A stretch of DNA of 13,379 nucleotides from CAIKZZ01 sp037443765 (GCA_037443765.1 JBBINS010000074.1:1-13379); one strand, 5' to 3'; shown: positions 1 to 8,069, counted from the stretch's first letter. Translations and numbers: made by a program. Notes: generated from the sequence alone by a model not told the origin.

Positions 1-870
<870 letters not shown>

Positions 871-891
871 CGACAACGCGGCGACCGCCGA

Positions 892-2514
892 TCAGCGGCG
901 GAAATGCTCCTGCAGCACCGTCTCGACGTCGAACTCCGGATCCAGCGGCGGGCGGCCGCCGGCCGACTGCAGGCGGTTGAGGCTCACGGGCTGGATGCGG
1001 CTGCCGTGCGCGCCGTGGGTCACGAGCCAGCAGTGCCACTCGCCCTCGCGCAGTGCCGCGAAGCCGAACAGCAGGCGCACCTCGCGCAGCTGGCGCGGCG
1101 GGTTGACGCGCTGGTCGCAGATCGAGAACCACGCCTGCCCCGTCGGCCGGCTCGGGAACGCGCCGTCGCCCTCGAGCTCCCGCAGGAAGTCCGCGACCTG
1201 GCGCTCGACCCGCCACCAGAGCGCCGGCCCCGGCCGCTCGAACAAGACCCAGCGCGTGCCGCGCTCGACGCTGTCGGCGACGAACAGCGCGAGGCGGCGC
1301 AGCCCGAGGTAGCGCCAGTCGGGCGTGCTGGCACGAGGCCCCGCCAGCGTACGGCTCGCGACCGCGCGGCGCGCGCGCACCGCCTGAAGCGTGTTGACGC
1401 CGGCGTTCGCGAGGCGCTCGCGCCACTCGTCCGACACCGCGCAGGCGGGCCGCAGCCCCGGCCGCAGCGGCCCGTCCTCGGCCTCGGTCGGCGCCCAGAA
1501 CGGCCGCTCGGCCTCGAGCCGCGCGAGCATCCCGGCGGCCGCGGCGCCCGGCGCGAAGCTCTCGAAGCGGCCACGCAGCCGGTCGTAGGCCTGGATCCAC
1601 GGGAAGTACATGACCGCGTTGTCGCTCGCGAACTCGAAGTCGCGCATGCCCTCGAGCGCGGCCCCCGGCGTCGTCCAGCCGGCCGGCGGGTCGACGATCA
1701 GCAACGCCCGCCGCTCGCGGCACACCCGTGCGGCCACGAGCAGCGCGCTCGGCCCGAGCGCGTGCTCGCGCGCCAGCGGCGGAATGCACAGCAGGTTGAA
1801 CGGGTCGCCGTCGCCGAGCGCGAACACGCCGGTCCGCTCGGTCGCGGAACCGATGACGTCGTAATCGGTCAGCGGCCCGCCGTCGTCGCCGTCGGGATTG
1901 GAGCTCGCGTAGGCCGCGAAGGTGCGGCCGTCGCCGCGGTGGGTGGGCGCCGGGCGCTCGGGCGGCACCGCGCCGCGCAGTCGCACGAGCGCCGAGTCGG
2001 CGAGCATCGGCGCGACGTGCCGCGGCGAATTCGGGTCGATCGAGAGCTTCGGGTAGATCTCCTGGTCCTCGACGTGCTCCGAGCCCGGCGCGCGTACGCG
2101 CTGGACGACGAGGTTGAACTTGTCGTGTTCGGTGGCGGCGAGATTGTCGTAGTCGACCGCGGCACGCAGGAACTCGCGCGTGCCGGGACACAGCGCCTCG
2201 AGCGTCAGCGCGCCGCTCCCGGCGGACAGCGTCAGCGTCGCGGCCCGGCCGCCGTTGACGACGCGGACGACGCGCGCGTGGCGGCCGCCGTTCTCGAAGA
2301 ACTGCTCGACGGCGTATGAGAGGGTGCTCGGCTGCCAGAGTCCGCCGAACACGGCCTGGAACTCGGCGAACGTGCCGATCGTGACGGGGCGGTTGACCGG
2401 GCCGCGCAGCGCCCGACCGATGAAGGCGACGGTGGCCGTGTCGACGCGGGCGATGGACTGCCCGGCGCCAACCTCAACAGCAACTTGAAAACCGGGTACT
2501 TGTCGTTCTCGCAA
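892..2514 (-). CDS. Orphan contractile phage-tail sheath family protein
   Basis: This 540-residue protein matches the tail-sheath family, the contracting outer tube of myophage tails and related injection systems. The N-terminus has the family pattern PGFQVAVEV (7-15), then TVAFIGRALRGPVNRPV (28-44) and the EFQAVFGG block. A subtilisin-like sheath core follows, with GVFALGDGDPFNLLCIPP (229-246) and LIVDPPAGW (272-280), then SDNAVMYFPW (297-306). The C-terminal sheath domain runs from about 365 to 515, with WRYLGLRRLALFV and a typical RGTRWVLFE followed by LWWRVERQVADFL. The final 25 residues or so are an extra tail. It starts at a TTG, preceded by AGGGG about 9 bases upstream; the next in-frame ATG is near residue 170, inside the domain. 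No tube, baseplate, spike, terminase or integrase gene is adjacent. Composition resembles the neighbours. Family call is firm; its role outside a phage is unknown. Confidence 0.88.
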   Translation of the reverse strand: MRERQVPGFQVAVEVGAGQSIARVDTATVAFIGRALRGPVNRPVTIGTFAEFQAVFGGLWQPSTLSYAVEQFFENGGRHARVVRVVNGGRAATLTLSAGSGALTLEALCPGTREFLRAAVDYDNLAATEHDKFNLVVQRVRAPGSEHVEDQEIYPKLSIDPNSPRHVAPMLADSALVRLRGAVPPERPAPTHRGDGRTFAAYASSNPDGDDGGPLTDYDVIGSATERTGVFALGDGDPFNLLCIPPLAREHALGPSALLVAARVCRERRALLIVDPPAGWTTPGAALEGMRDFEFASDNAVMYFPWIQAYDRLRGRFESFAPGAAAAGMLARLEAERPFWAPTEAEDGPLRPGLRPACAVSDEWRERLANAGVNTLQAVRARRAVASRTLAGPRASTPDWRYLGLRRLALFVADSVERGTRWVLFERPGPALWWRVERQVADFLRELEGDGAFPSRPTGQAWFSICDQRVNPPRQLREVRLLFGFAALREGEWHCWLVTHGAHGSRIQPVSLNRLQSAGGRPPLDPEFDVETVLQEHFRR

Positions 2515-2602
2515 CCCGGATGTCCCCTAAGCGTGTGCCCGCGAGATTAGCACACGGCACCCGGAACCCGGGCGGCACTAGGGGTTTCACCTCCTGCGGC
2601 GC

Positions 2603-2749
2603 TCAGCGCGCGGCGGGTCGCGGCGCCGTCGGCGGCGCGGGACGCGCGACCGCGGCAGCGCGCGCCCGCGCCTCGGCACGGGCGGCGTCGGCCTCGCGAC
2701 GCTTGCGCGCGACCTCATCGAGCATCACTCGGAGCCACTCGGTGGGCAT
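2603..2749 (-). CDS. Small basic protein (48 aa), overlaps glycosyltransferase 3' end
   Basis: An ATG at 2749 opens a 48-residue frame ending in TGA at 2603. The product begins MPTEWLRVMLDEVARKRREA, then becomes an Ala/Arg-rich amphipathic segment (about residues 13-35) and ends in a Pro/Ala-rich tail. The first 25 residues could form a charged helix or short coiled coil; there is no signal peptide or membrane segment. It overlaps the end of the glycosyltransferase frame by 25 bp and lies 88 bp before the sheath start, so it sits between the two on the same strand. No clear ribosome binding site precedes it, which fits translational coupling to the upstream gene if it is expressed. The N-terminus looks protein-like rather than random, but I do not recognise a named family, and function is unknown. 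It could still be a chance frame in GC-rich DNA. Confidence 0.45.
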   Translation of the reverse strand: MPTEWLRVMLDEVARKRREADAARAEARARAAAVARPAPPTAPRPAAR

Positions 2750-3948
2750 GTCGGTTCGGGGCTGAGCTGGGCGGGGCCTTCACTATAACGCGCCGCCGCC
2801 GCGCTGATCACCTCGCGATAGAGCGCGACGAGGCGCTCCGCCATCGCCCCCGCCGACCATGCGGCCGCGTCGGCCGGCGCCGCGTCCGCAAGCCGCTGCC
2901 GGAGGGCGCCGTCGGTGAGCACCCGCGTCACGGCGGCGGCGAAGCCGCCGACGTCGTCCGGTGCGACGACCGCGCCGGTAACGCCCTTGAGCACGTCGGC
3001 GGTGCCGAGCACCGCCGTCGAGACGACCGGCACGCCTAGCGCCAGCGCCTCGAGCAACACGAGTCCCTGGGTCTCGGTGCGCGAGGCGAACACGAACGCG
3101 TCGCCGGCGCGATAGCAGTCGAGCAGTGCGTGGCCGCGATCGAGGTAGCCGACGAACAGCACGTGGCCGTCGAGGCCGAGGCGCCCCGCGAGGCGCCGCA
3201 GGTGCGCGAGGGCCGGCCCCTCGCCGGCAATCACGAGCAGCACGTCGGGCACGTCGCGCCGCACGCGCGCAAGCGCCTCGAGCACGAAGTCGATGTTCTT
3301 CTCGTGGGCGACCCGCGAGATGTGAACGAGCACCGGCCGGGTGGCGGGAATGCCGTGCAGGCGACGGAACGCCGCGCCGTCGCCGCCGCGGAACCGGCCG
3401 AGGTCGATGCCGGTCGGCAGCACCTCGGCGCGCGCGGCCACCCCGTAGCCGCGGAGCACCGCCAGCATCTGCGCGGTCGGAACGATCAGCGCGTCAACGT
3501 CGGCGCACTGCGAGACGCTGAAGCGGCGCGCGAGGAATCGCATCGCGGCACGCGGCAGGAACGGCACGTAGTGGTGCAGGTACTCCTCGAAGAACGTGTG
3601 GTAGGTCTCGACGACCGGCACGCCGAGGCGGCGCGCGAGCGCGATGCCGGCGTAGTGCGCCACGAACGGCGTGTGCACGTGGACGATGTCGAAGCCGCGC
3701 GGCGTGAGTTCGGCGGCGAGCGCGACCACGCGTCCGCGGCCCATCAGCCGGTCCTCCGGGTCGCGCGGCACCGCGCGCGACGGGATCCGGATCACGCCGG
3801 GCTCCTCGGCCGGCGCCGCCGGGTAGGCGGGCGCGACCAGCGTCGACTCGTGGCCAAGCTCCGCGAGGCTCTGGCGGAACGTGGCAATCGAGGTCGACAC
3901 GCCGTTGACCCGTGGGAAGCTGACGTCGGAGACCATCAGGATGCGCAT
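2725..3948 (-). CDS. GT4-family glycosyltransferase
   Basis: This 407-residue protein is a GT-B-fold retaining glycosyltransferase of family GT4, which transfers a sugar from a nucleotide donor, usually to a lipid or glycan at the cytoplasmic face of the inner membrane. The N-terminal acceptor domain starts MRILMVSDVSFPRVNGVST, with a glycine turn near residue 16, and contains DIVHVHTPF (87-95) and ETYHTFFEEYLHHY (114-127). The donor domain has LPTGIDLGRF (177-186), the phosphate-binding R212 and K217 in HISRVAHEKN, VIAGEGP, and the E-x7-E pair E292/E300 in TETQGLVLLE. It resembles proteobacterial MgtA-like/diacylglycerol glycosyltransferases, but the acceptor cannot be read from sequence. 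The frame stays open upstream to 4473, opposite the hotdog gene; the ATG at 3948, with AGGGG four bases before it, is the right start by homology. Its stop overlaps the small ORF. Confidence 0.9.
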   Translation of the reverse strand: MRILMVSDVSFPRVNGVSTSIATFRQSLAELGHESTLVAPAYPAAPAEEPGVIRIPSRAVPRDPEDRLMGRGRVVALAAELTPRGFDIVHVHTPFVAHYAGIALARRLGVPVVETYHTFFEEYLHHYVPFLPRAAMRFLARRFSVSQCADVDALIVPTAQMLAVLRGYGVAARAEVLPTGIDLGRFRGGDGAAFRRLHGIPATRPVLVHISRVAHEKNIDFVLEALARVRRDVPDVLLVIAGEGPALAHLRRLAGRLGLDGHVLFVGYLDRGHALLDCYRAGDAFVFASRTETQGLVLLEALALGVPVVSTAVLGTADVLKGVTGAVVAPDDVGGFAAAVTRVLTDGALRQRLADAAPADAAAWSAGAMAERLVALYREVISAAAARYSEGPAQLSPEPTCPPSGSE

Positions 3949-4078
3949 GCGGCCCCTCGATTGCCGCGCGCACGCTATCGGCCCGGCATGACGCTGGTAT
4001 GACAGTCGCCCGCGACGCCCGGCCGCGGCGCGCGGCGCCGTTGGCCTATCATCGGTGCTCCCGCCACGAGGAGCCGCC

Positions 4079-4570
4079 ATGCCCGCCCACGATGCCGCCG
4101 AGGCGCTGCGCGCCCGCGCGCAGCCCATCCCGCTCGACGCGGCCGCCCGCGCGCAGTTCGCCGCCCGCATGAACGGCCTGGCCTCGATGCGCATGATGGG
4201 CGCGCGGCTCGACCTCGAGGACCCGCAGGTCGTGCGGATCGGCCTCGCGGAGGTCGGCGAGCAGCACCTCGGCGGGCTCGGCACGCGCGCCATCAACGGC
4301 GCGGTGATCGCGGGCCTGTTCGACCTCGCGCTCGGCGTCGCCGGGACGGTGCAGTTCGGCGGCCAGCGCGCCGGCACCGTGGAGCTCTCGATCAAGCTGA
4401 TGCGACCGGCGTTCGAGGCCCCGATCGAGGTGCTCTCGGTCGCCCTCAAGCGCTCGCCGCACCTCGCGTTCACCGAGGCCGAGCTCTACGCCGAGGGCCG
4501 GCTGTGCGCGGTCGCGAGCGGCATCGTCGCGGTGGCCTCGAGCCAGCCGCAGGGCGAGACATTCTGGTAG
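4079..4570 (+). CDS. Hotdog-fold thioesterase-like protein (PaaI/DUF4442 type)
   Basis: This 163-residue protein fits a single hotdog domain of the PaaI/DUF4442 thioesterase group, which hydrolyses or binds acyl-CoA thioesters in the cytoplasm. The hotdog helix segment is INGAVIAGLFDLALG (72-86), where many PaaI-type enzymes have HGG; here the position reads NGA. The following strands GTVELSIKLMRPA (99-111) and VALKRSPHLAFTEAELYAEG (121-140) are typical. The ATG at 4079 is preceded by AGGAG with a 5-base spacer; an in-frame start at 4055 would lie before this ribosome site and is less likely. The gene is divergent from the glycosyltransferase, and a TATCAT at 4047-4052 could be its -10 box. 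It is monocistronic, followed by a strong terminator. Substrate unknown. Confidence 0.8.
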   Translation: MPAHDAAEALRARAQPIPLDAAARAQFAARMNGLASMRMMGARLDLEDPQVVRIGLAEVGEQHLGGLGTRAINGAVIAGLFDLALGVAGTVQFGGQRAGTVELSIKLMRPAFEAPIEVLSVALKRSPHLAFTEAELYAEGRLCAVASGIVAVASSQPQGETFW

Positions 4571-4710
4571 CGCGATCGCGCGGCGCATCCGCCGGACCGT
4601 CAATCCACCGTCACACGCGCGGGGCACAGTACGCGTGGATGGCGCGCCGCCCCCCCGGCCGCCGTCCGACCGCTCTCCGCGCCGGTCGTCTCCCCCCGTC
4701 GGCGCGGGAT

Positions 4711-4747
4711 GCCGGGCCGGCCGCGGGGCCGGTCCGGCTCTTTTTTT
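4711..4747 (+). terminator. Rho-independent terminator after the hotdog gene
   Basis: A 12-bp stem pairs 4711-4722 with 4727-4738 (one G-U pair, otherwise Watson-Crick, nearly all G/C) around a 4-base loop. TC and seven T residues (4741-4747) follow. This is a textbook intrinsic terminator for plus-strand transcription, 140 bp after the hotdog stop codon. It also protects the convergent L,D-transpeptidase gene, whose TAA stop (complement of 4746-4748) sits inside the T tract. Confidence 0.85.
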
Positions 4748-6026
4748 AGCGCGGCGTGCTCTTCGCGGCACCGGTCGCGGACGGCCCGGTCGGCGGGGGT
4801 GCCGCGGGGGCCGCTGCGGGAGCCGCAGCCGGTGGCGGAGCAGGCGCCACTGGCGGTTCGCGCGAGCCCATCATCTCGGCGAACTGCTTTTCGTCAACCA
4901 GCAGGCCCGACTTCCCGTCCCAGGTGGCCCCCTCCGGCAGCTCGTTGCGCACGCGGCGCGCCGCGGCCACGGTCGCGGCAAGCGCGTCGCTGTCGCGCTT
5001 CATCACCGAGACCGGGATCCCGCGCGCGGGGTCGCCGAGCGCGCGGGCGCGCGGCCAGTCGATGTCGGCGTCGTGGGCCTTGATGCGCTGCCAGAGCGGC
5101 GAGCGGCCGGACTTCTTGAGCAGCGACTGCGGTCCGTGCTGCCAGTCGCGCTTGTCGTCCTCGAGCGCGCCGTAGGCCTGGACATAGAGCGTGTCGCCCG
5201 CCCAGCCGAGCAGGTACGGCTGATTGACGACCCGCACGGGCGTGCCGATCGGCACGAGGTCGTACAGGATCGCGATGTCCTCCGGGTACAGGCGCACGCA
5301 GCCGTGGCTCGAGCGCATGCCGACGCCGTAGGGCTTGTTCGTGCCGTGCACGAGGTAGCTCGGCCAGCCGAGCCGGAACATGTAGGCGCCGAGCGGGTTG
5401 TCGGGGCCGGCGGGCACCTTCGGCGGCAGTACATCGCCGTTCTCGAGGTGCTCCTTGCGCACCGACACGGGCGGCACCCAGATCGGATCCTTGACCCGCG
5501 CGACGATCTTCGTCACGCCTTCCGGCGTCTGCCAGCCGACCTTGCCGATGCCGATCGGGTGCGTGATGACCGTCTGTGGCTCGCCCTTCGCGCGCTTCGG
5601 GAAGTAGTAGAGACGCATCGCCGCGACGTTGATCACGAGGCCCTCGCGCGGCGCGTCGGGCAGCACGAAGCGGGTCGGCACGATCACGTCGCGTCCGGCG
5701 CCGGGCAGCCAGGGATCGACGCCGGGATTGGCGCGCACGATCTCCTCGTAGCCGACGTTGAAGCGGCGGGCGATGTCCGGCAGCGTGTCGTCGGACCCGG
5801 CCGTGGTCACCTGCACGACGCCGACGACGTCGTCGCGGGCCGGATCGAACGTGAACCGGTGCGTCGCGACCGCGCGCTCGAGCACCGGTGCGGGCGGGAG
5901 CGCCGGTGCGGGCGGGGGCGCCGGCGCCGGCGGCGGCCGCAGCAGCGAGCAACCCGCGAGCGAGGCGAGCAGCAGCGCCGGCGCGAGCCGGCGGCTACAG
6001 CAGAACGGGCCGATCCGGAAGCTCAT
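4746..6026 (-). CDS. LysM/YkuD L,D-transpeptidase, lipoprotein
   Basis: This 426-residue envelope enzyme is an L,D-transpeptidase, a class that makes 3-3 peptidoglycan cross-links or attaches Braun-type lipoprotein to peptidoglycan in the periplasm. It starts with a lipoprotein signal whose lipobox is LAGC (Cys26), then a Pro/Ala linker (30-48). A LysM-like peptidoglycan-binding segment spans about 71-118 (DTLPDIARRFNVGYEEIVRAN). The YkuD domain spans about 129-268, with H227 in YLVHGTN and catalytic Cys243 in SSHGCVR. About 155 further residues end in an Ala/Pro tail, making it longer than E. coli ErfK/YbiS-type enzymes (about 310 aa). The ATG at 6026 was chosen because it places the lipoprotein signal at the N-terminus; the frame continues to 6086. 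It overlaps the upstream TPM gene by 32 bp, suggesting coupled translation. Confidence 0.92.
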   Translation of the reverse strand: MSFRIGPFCCSRRLAPALLLASLAGCSLLRPPPAPAPPPAPALPPAPVLERAVATHRFTFDPARDDVVGVVQVTTAGSDDTLPDIARRFNVGYEEIVRANPGVDPWLPGAGRDVIVPTRFVLPDAPREGLVINVAAMRLYYFPKRAKGEPQTVITHPIGIGKVGWQTPEGVTKIVARVKDPIWVPPVSVRKEHLENGDVLPPKVPAGPDNPLGAYMFRLGWPSYLVHGTNKPYGVGMRSSHGCVRLYPEDIAILYDLVPIGTPVRVVNQPYLLGWAGDTLYVQAYGALEDDKRDWQHGPQSLLKKSGRSPLWQRIKAHDADIDWPRARALGDPARGIPVSVMKRDSDALAATVAAARRVRNELPEGATWDGKSGLLVDEKQFAEMMGSREPPVAPAPPPAAAPAAAPAAPPPTGPSATGAAKSTPR

Positions 6027-6498
6027 TGCCCTGACTGCCCGTGCCCGGAAAGTGCCGGGCGAGCAGCCGCGCCACGCCCTCGACACCGGCGACGGCGCCC
6101 TGCTCCCAGCGCCCCTGTCGGAATTCGGTCTCCATCGCGCGGCACACCGCCGCCCATTCGGCGGGCGTCACCAGGCCGTTGAAGCCGCGGTCGGCGACGA
6201 TCTCGACCGCGCGATCGGCGAACAGCACGTAGATCAGCACGCCGTTGTTCGATTCGGTGTCCCAGACGCGCGAGCCCGCGAACACCTCGAGCGCGCGCTG
6301 CCGCGACGCCTTGCCGGCGAGGATCGACCAGGCGTCGAGGTCGGTCTCGATGACGATCCTGAGCTCGCCCTGGTGCGCGCCCTCGGCCTTCGCGACGGCG
6401 GCCTCGATGCGGTCGAGCACCGCGGGCGTGAAGCGCCGTCGGGCCGCGAAGCGCGTCTCGCACAGATGCCGCGCCAGCCGAATGATCCGGTCGATCAC
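5995..6498 (-). CDS. TPM-domain protein without signal peptide
   Basis: This 167-residue protein matches the TPM (TLP18.3/Psb32/MOLO-1) domain family, also described as YgcG-like. TPM features are the helix LDRIEAAVAKAEGAHQGEL (28-46), the strand RIVIETDLDAW, then NNGVLIYVLFADRAVEIVADRGF and a C-terminal helix. No signal peptide or clear membrane segment is visible, unlike the partner gene upstream, so it may be cytoplasmic or membrane-associated. The start is a GTG at 6498, directly after the TAG stop of the preceding TPM gene, with GGGAG about 7 bases upstream. The two TPM genes are therefore adjacent and almost certainly cotranscribed. In many bacteria such a short TPM gene follows a lemA and a Gly-rich TPM gene. 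Its biochemical role is unsettled; some TPM proteins have been reported as acid phosphatases. Confidence 0.85.
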   Translation of the reverse strand: MIDRIIRLARHLCETRFAARRRFTPAVLDRIEAAVAKAEGAHQGELRIVIETDLDAWSILAGKASRQRALEVFAGSRVWDTESNNGVLIYVLFADRAVEIVADRGFNGLVTPAEWAAVCRAMETEFRQGRWEQGAVAGVEGVARLLARHFPGTGSQGNELPDRPVLL

Positions 6499-7410
6499 CT
6501 ACCAGCTCCCCGAGGCGCCGCCGCCACTGAAGCCGCCGCCGCCACCGCTGAAGCCACCACCCCCGCCAAAGCTACCACCACCGAAGCCGCCGCCGCCGAA
6601 GCCGCCGCGGCCGGTCGTCCAGCCGCCGCCGCCGAGCCCGCCGATCAGCGCGATGATGAATGCGAGGACGCCTGCGGCCGCCGCGAGGCCGACGGTTCCG
6701 AGCAGCAGAAACGCGAGGAAGCCCGCGACGCCGCCGGTCGCGGCGGCCCCGACCGGGCGGCCGAAGAGGCTGCGGAGGATCGGCCCGCCGACGAACGCGA
6801 TCGCGAACAGCAACATCAGCACGCCCTGGAAGCCCGGCACGCCGCGGCCCGAGCGCTGGGGTGCCTGCCGCGGCGGCGGCAGCGGCTCGCCGTCGACGAG
6901 CCCGATCAGCCGGTCGACGGCGTGGTCGATGCCGCCATAGAAGTCACCGGCCCGGAAGCTCGGCCGGAGGTACTCATCGAGGATCCGGTTCGCCGCCAGG
7001 TCCGTGACCGCGCCCTCGAGGCCGGTCCCGACCTCGATGCGCATGCGGTGATCATCCTTGGCGACGATCAGGATCAGGCCGTCGTCGACGCTCTTGCCGT
7101 CGACGCTCTTGCGGCCGATCTTCCAGGTGTCGCCGACGCGAATGCCGAACTGGGCGATGTCCTCCGGCTGCGTCGTCGGCACCATCAGCACGACGATCTG
7201 GCTGCCCTTGCGGGCCTCGAACGCCGCGAGCTTGTCGTTCAAGGCGGCGCGCTGCGTCGCCGTCAGCGTACCCGTCAGGTCCGTGACCCGGGCCACCGGC
7301 GGCACGGCGACCTCGGCGCGCGCCGGCGCAAGCGCCGCGACGAGTGCGAGCGCGCCGAACGCGCCGACGAGGCGCGCGAGGAACGCGGAGCGCGGACGGC
7401 CCACCGGCAT
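6499..7410 (-). CDS. TPM-domain membrane protein with Gly-rich tail (YgcG-like)
   Basis: This 303-residue protein has a cleavable signal peptide (1-32, ending APARA), then a TPM domain (about 40-170) with VTDLTGTLTATQRAAL, the strand SQIVVLMVPTT, DDGLILIVAKDDHRMRIEVG, the GLEGAVTD turn and ILDEYLRPSFRAGDFYGGI. Two hydrophobic segments follow (about 195-213 and 228-257), then a Gly/Phe/Ser-rich tail (258-303) ending SGSW. The TPM domain should therefore face the periplasm, with the membrane segments holding the protein in the inner membrane. The architecture matches YgcG-type proteins, commonly found beside LemA and thought to act in envelope maintenance, although the mechanism is not known. 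The ATG at 7410 is only 3 bp past the lemA stop, and the stop abuts the next gene's start, so it is the middle of a tight operon. Confidence 0.9.
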   Translation of the reverse strand: MPVGRPRSAFLARLVGAFGALALVAALAPARAEVAVPPVARVTDLTGTLTATQRAALNDKLAAFEARKGSQIVVLMVPTTQPEDIAQFGIRVGDTWKIGRKSVDGKSVDDGLILIVAKDDHRMRIEVGTGLEGAVTDLAANRILDEYLRPSFRAGDFYGGIDHAVDRLIGLVDGEPLPPPRQAPQRSGRGVPGFQGVLMLLFAIAFVGGPILRSLFGRPVGAAATGGVAGFLAFLLLGTVGLAAAAGVLAFIIALIGGLGGGGWTTGRGGFGGGGFGGGSFGGGGGFSGGGGGFSGGGASGSW

Positions 7411-7413
7411 CGA

Positions 7414-8028
7414 TCAGCCGGTCGGCTTCGCCGGCGCGGCGCCGAAGTCGACCGTCGGTGGCTTGGAGATCTGCGCCTCGTTCTCGACCGTGAAGTTCGG
7501 CTTCACCTTGTAGCCGAACATCATCGCCGTGAGGTTCACCGGGAACTGCCGGACGGTGACGTTGTAGTTCTGCACCGCGTCGATGTAGCGCTTGCGGGCG
7601 ACGGTGATCCGGTTCTCGGTTCCCTCGAGCTGCGCCTGCAGGTCGCGGAAGTTCTGGTCGGACTTGAGCTGCGGATAGTTCTCGGTGACCACCAGCAGCC
7701 GCGACAGCGCGCCCGACAACTCGCCCTGCGCCTGCTGGAACTTCTTCAGCGAGTCCGCGTCGTTCGCGTCGACCTTGATCGAGGTCGCCTTGGCGCGCGC
7801 CTCGGTGACGCCGATCAGCACCGCCTGTTCCTGCTGCGCGTAGCCCTTGACGGTGTTCACGAGGTTGGGGATCAGATCGGCGCGTCGCTGGTACTGATTC
7901 AGCACTTCGGACCAGCCGGACTTGGTTTGCTCGTCGAGCGTCTGGATGTCGTTGTAGCCGCAGCCGGATACCAGCGCACCGCCCAACAGGACGGCAACCC
8001 ACCACGAGGCGCGCAGAATCGATCGCAT
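7414..8028 (-). CDS. lemA: LemA family lipoprotein
   Basis: The 204-residue product is LemA, a small helical-bundle envelope protein. A signal peptide ends in a lipobox VSGC (Cys23), so a lipidated form is expected; many LemA proteins instead keep an N-terminal membrane anchor. Family features are YNDIQTLDEQTKSGWSEVLN (25-44), QRRADLIPNLVNTVKGYAQQE, the NYPQLKSDQNFRDLQAQLEG block with the family's ENRI, and ARKRYIDAVQNYN followed by FPVNLTAMMFGY. An excellent ribosome site, AAGGAGG, lies 5 bases before the ATG. It heads the lemA-TPM-TPM-L,D-transpeptidase set. The symbol follows family usage; this is not the unrelated Pseudomonas sensor kinase once given the same name. LemA's molecular role is not established. 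Confidence 0.93.
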   Translation of the reverse strand: MRSILRASWWVAVLLGGALVSGCGYNDIQTLDEQTKSGWSEVLNQYQRRADLIPNLVNTVKGYAQQEQAVLIGVTEARAKATSIKVDANDADSLKKFQQAQGELSGALSRLLVVTENYPQLKSDQNFRDLQAQLEGTENRITVARKRYIDAVQNYNVTVRQFPVNLTAMMFGYKVKPNFTVENEAQISKPPTVDFGAAPAKPTG

Positions 8029-8063
8029 GAGACCTCCTTGCAGCCTGGACGGCCGCCGCCGGC

Positions 8064-8069
8064 ACTATA
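8064..8069 (-). promoter_or_regulatory. Possible -10 box for the lemA operon
   Basis: Read on the minus strand this is TATAGT, five of six matches to the sigma-70 -10 consensus. It overlaps the stop codon of the methyltransferase and lies 35 bp before the lemA ATG, leaving room for a short leader with the strong ribosome site. The best -35-like hexamer, TTGCGT, is 19 bases upstream, which is longer than ideal. It would let the lemA set be transcribed independently of the methyltransferase. Confidence 0.4.

Noticed and set aside
892..2514. Window as part of a prophage or tailocin cluster
   Set aside because: Only one phage-like gene is present. No integrase, attachment repeats, tRNA or other tail genes are visible, and the flanking genes are metabolic and envelope genes.
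3949..4473. N-terminal extension of the glycosyltransferase frame
   Set aside because: The extension is antisense to the hotdog gene and is Arg/Ala/Pro-rich. The ATG at 3948 begins the canonical GT4 MRILMVSD start with AGGGG before it.
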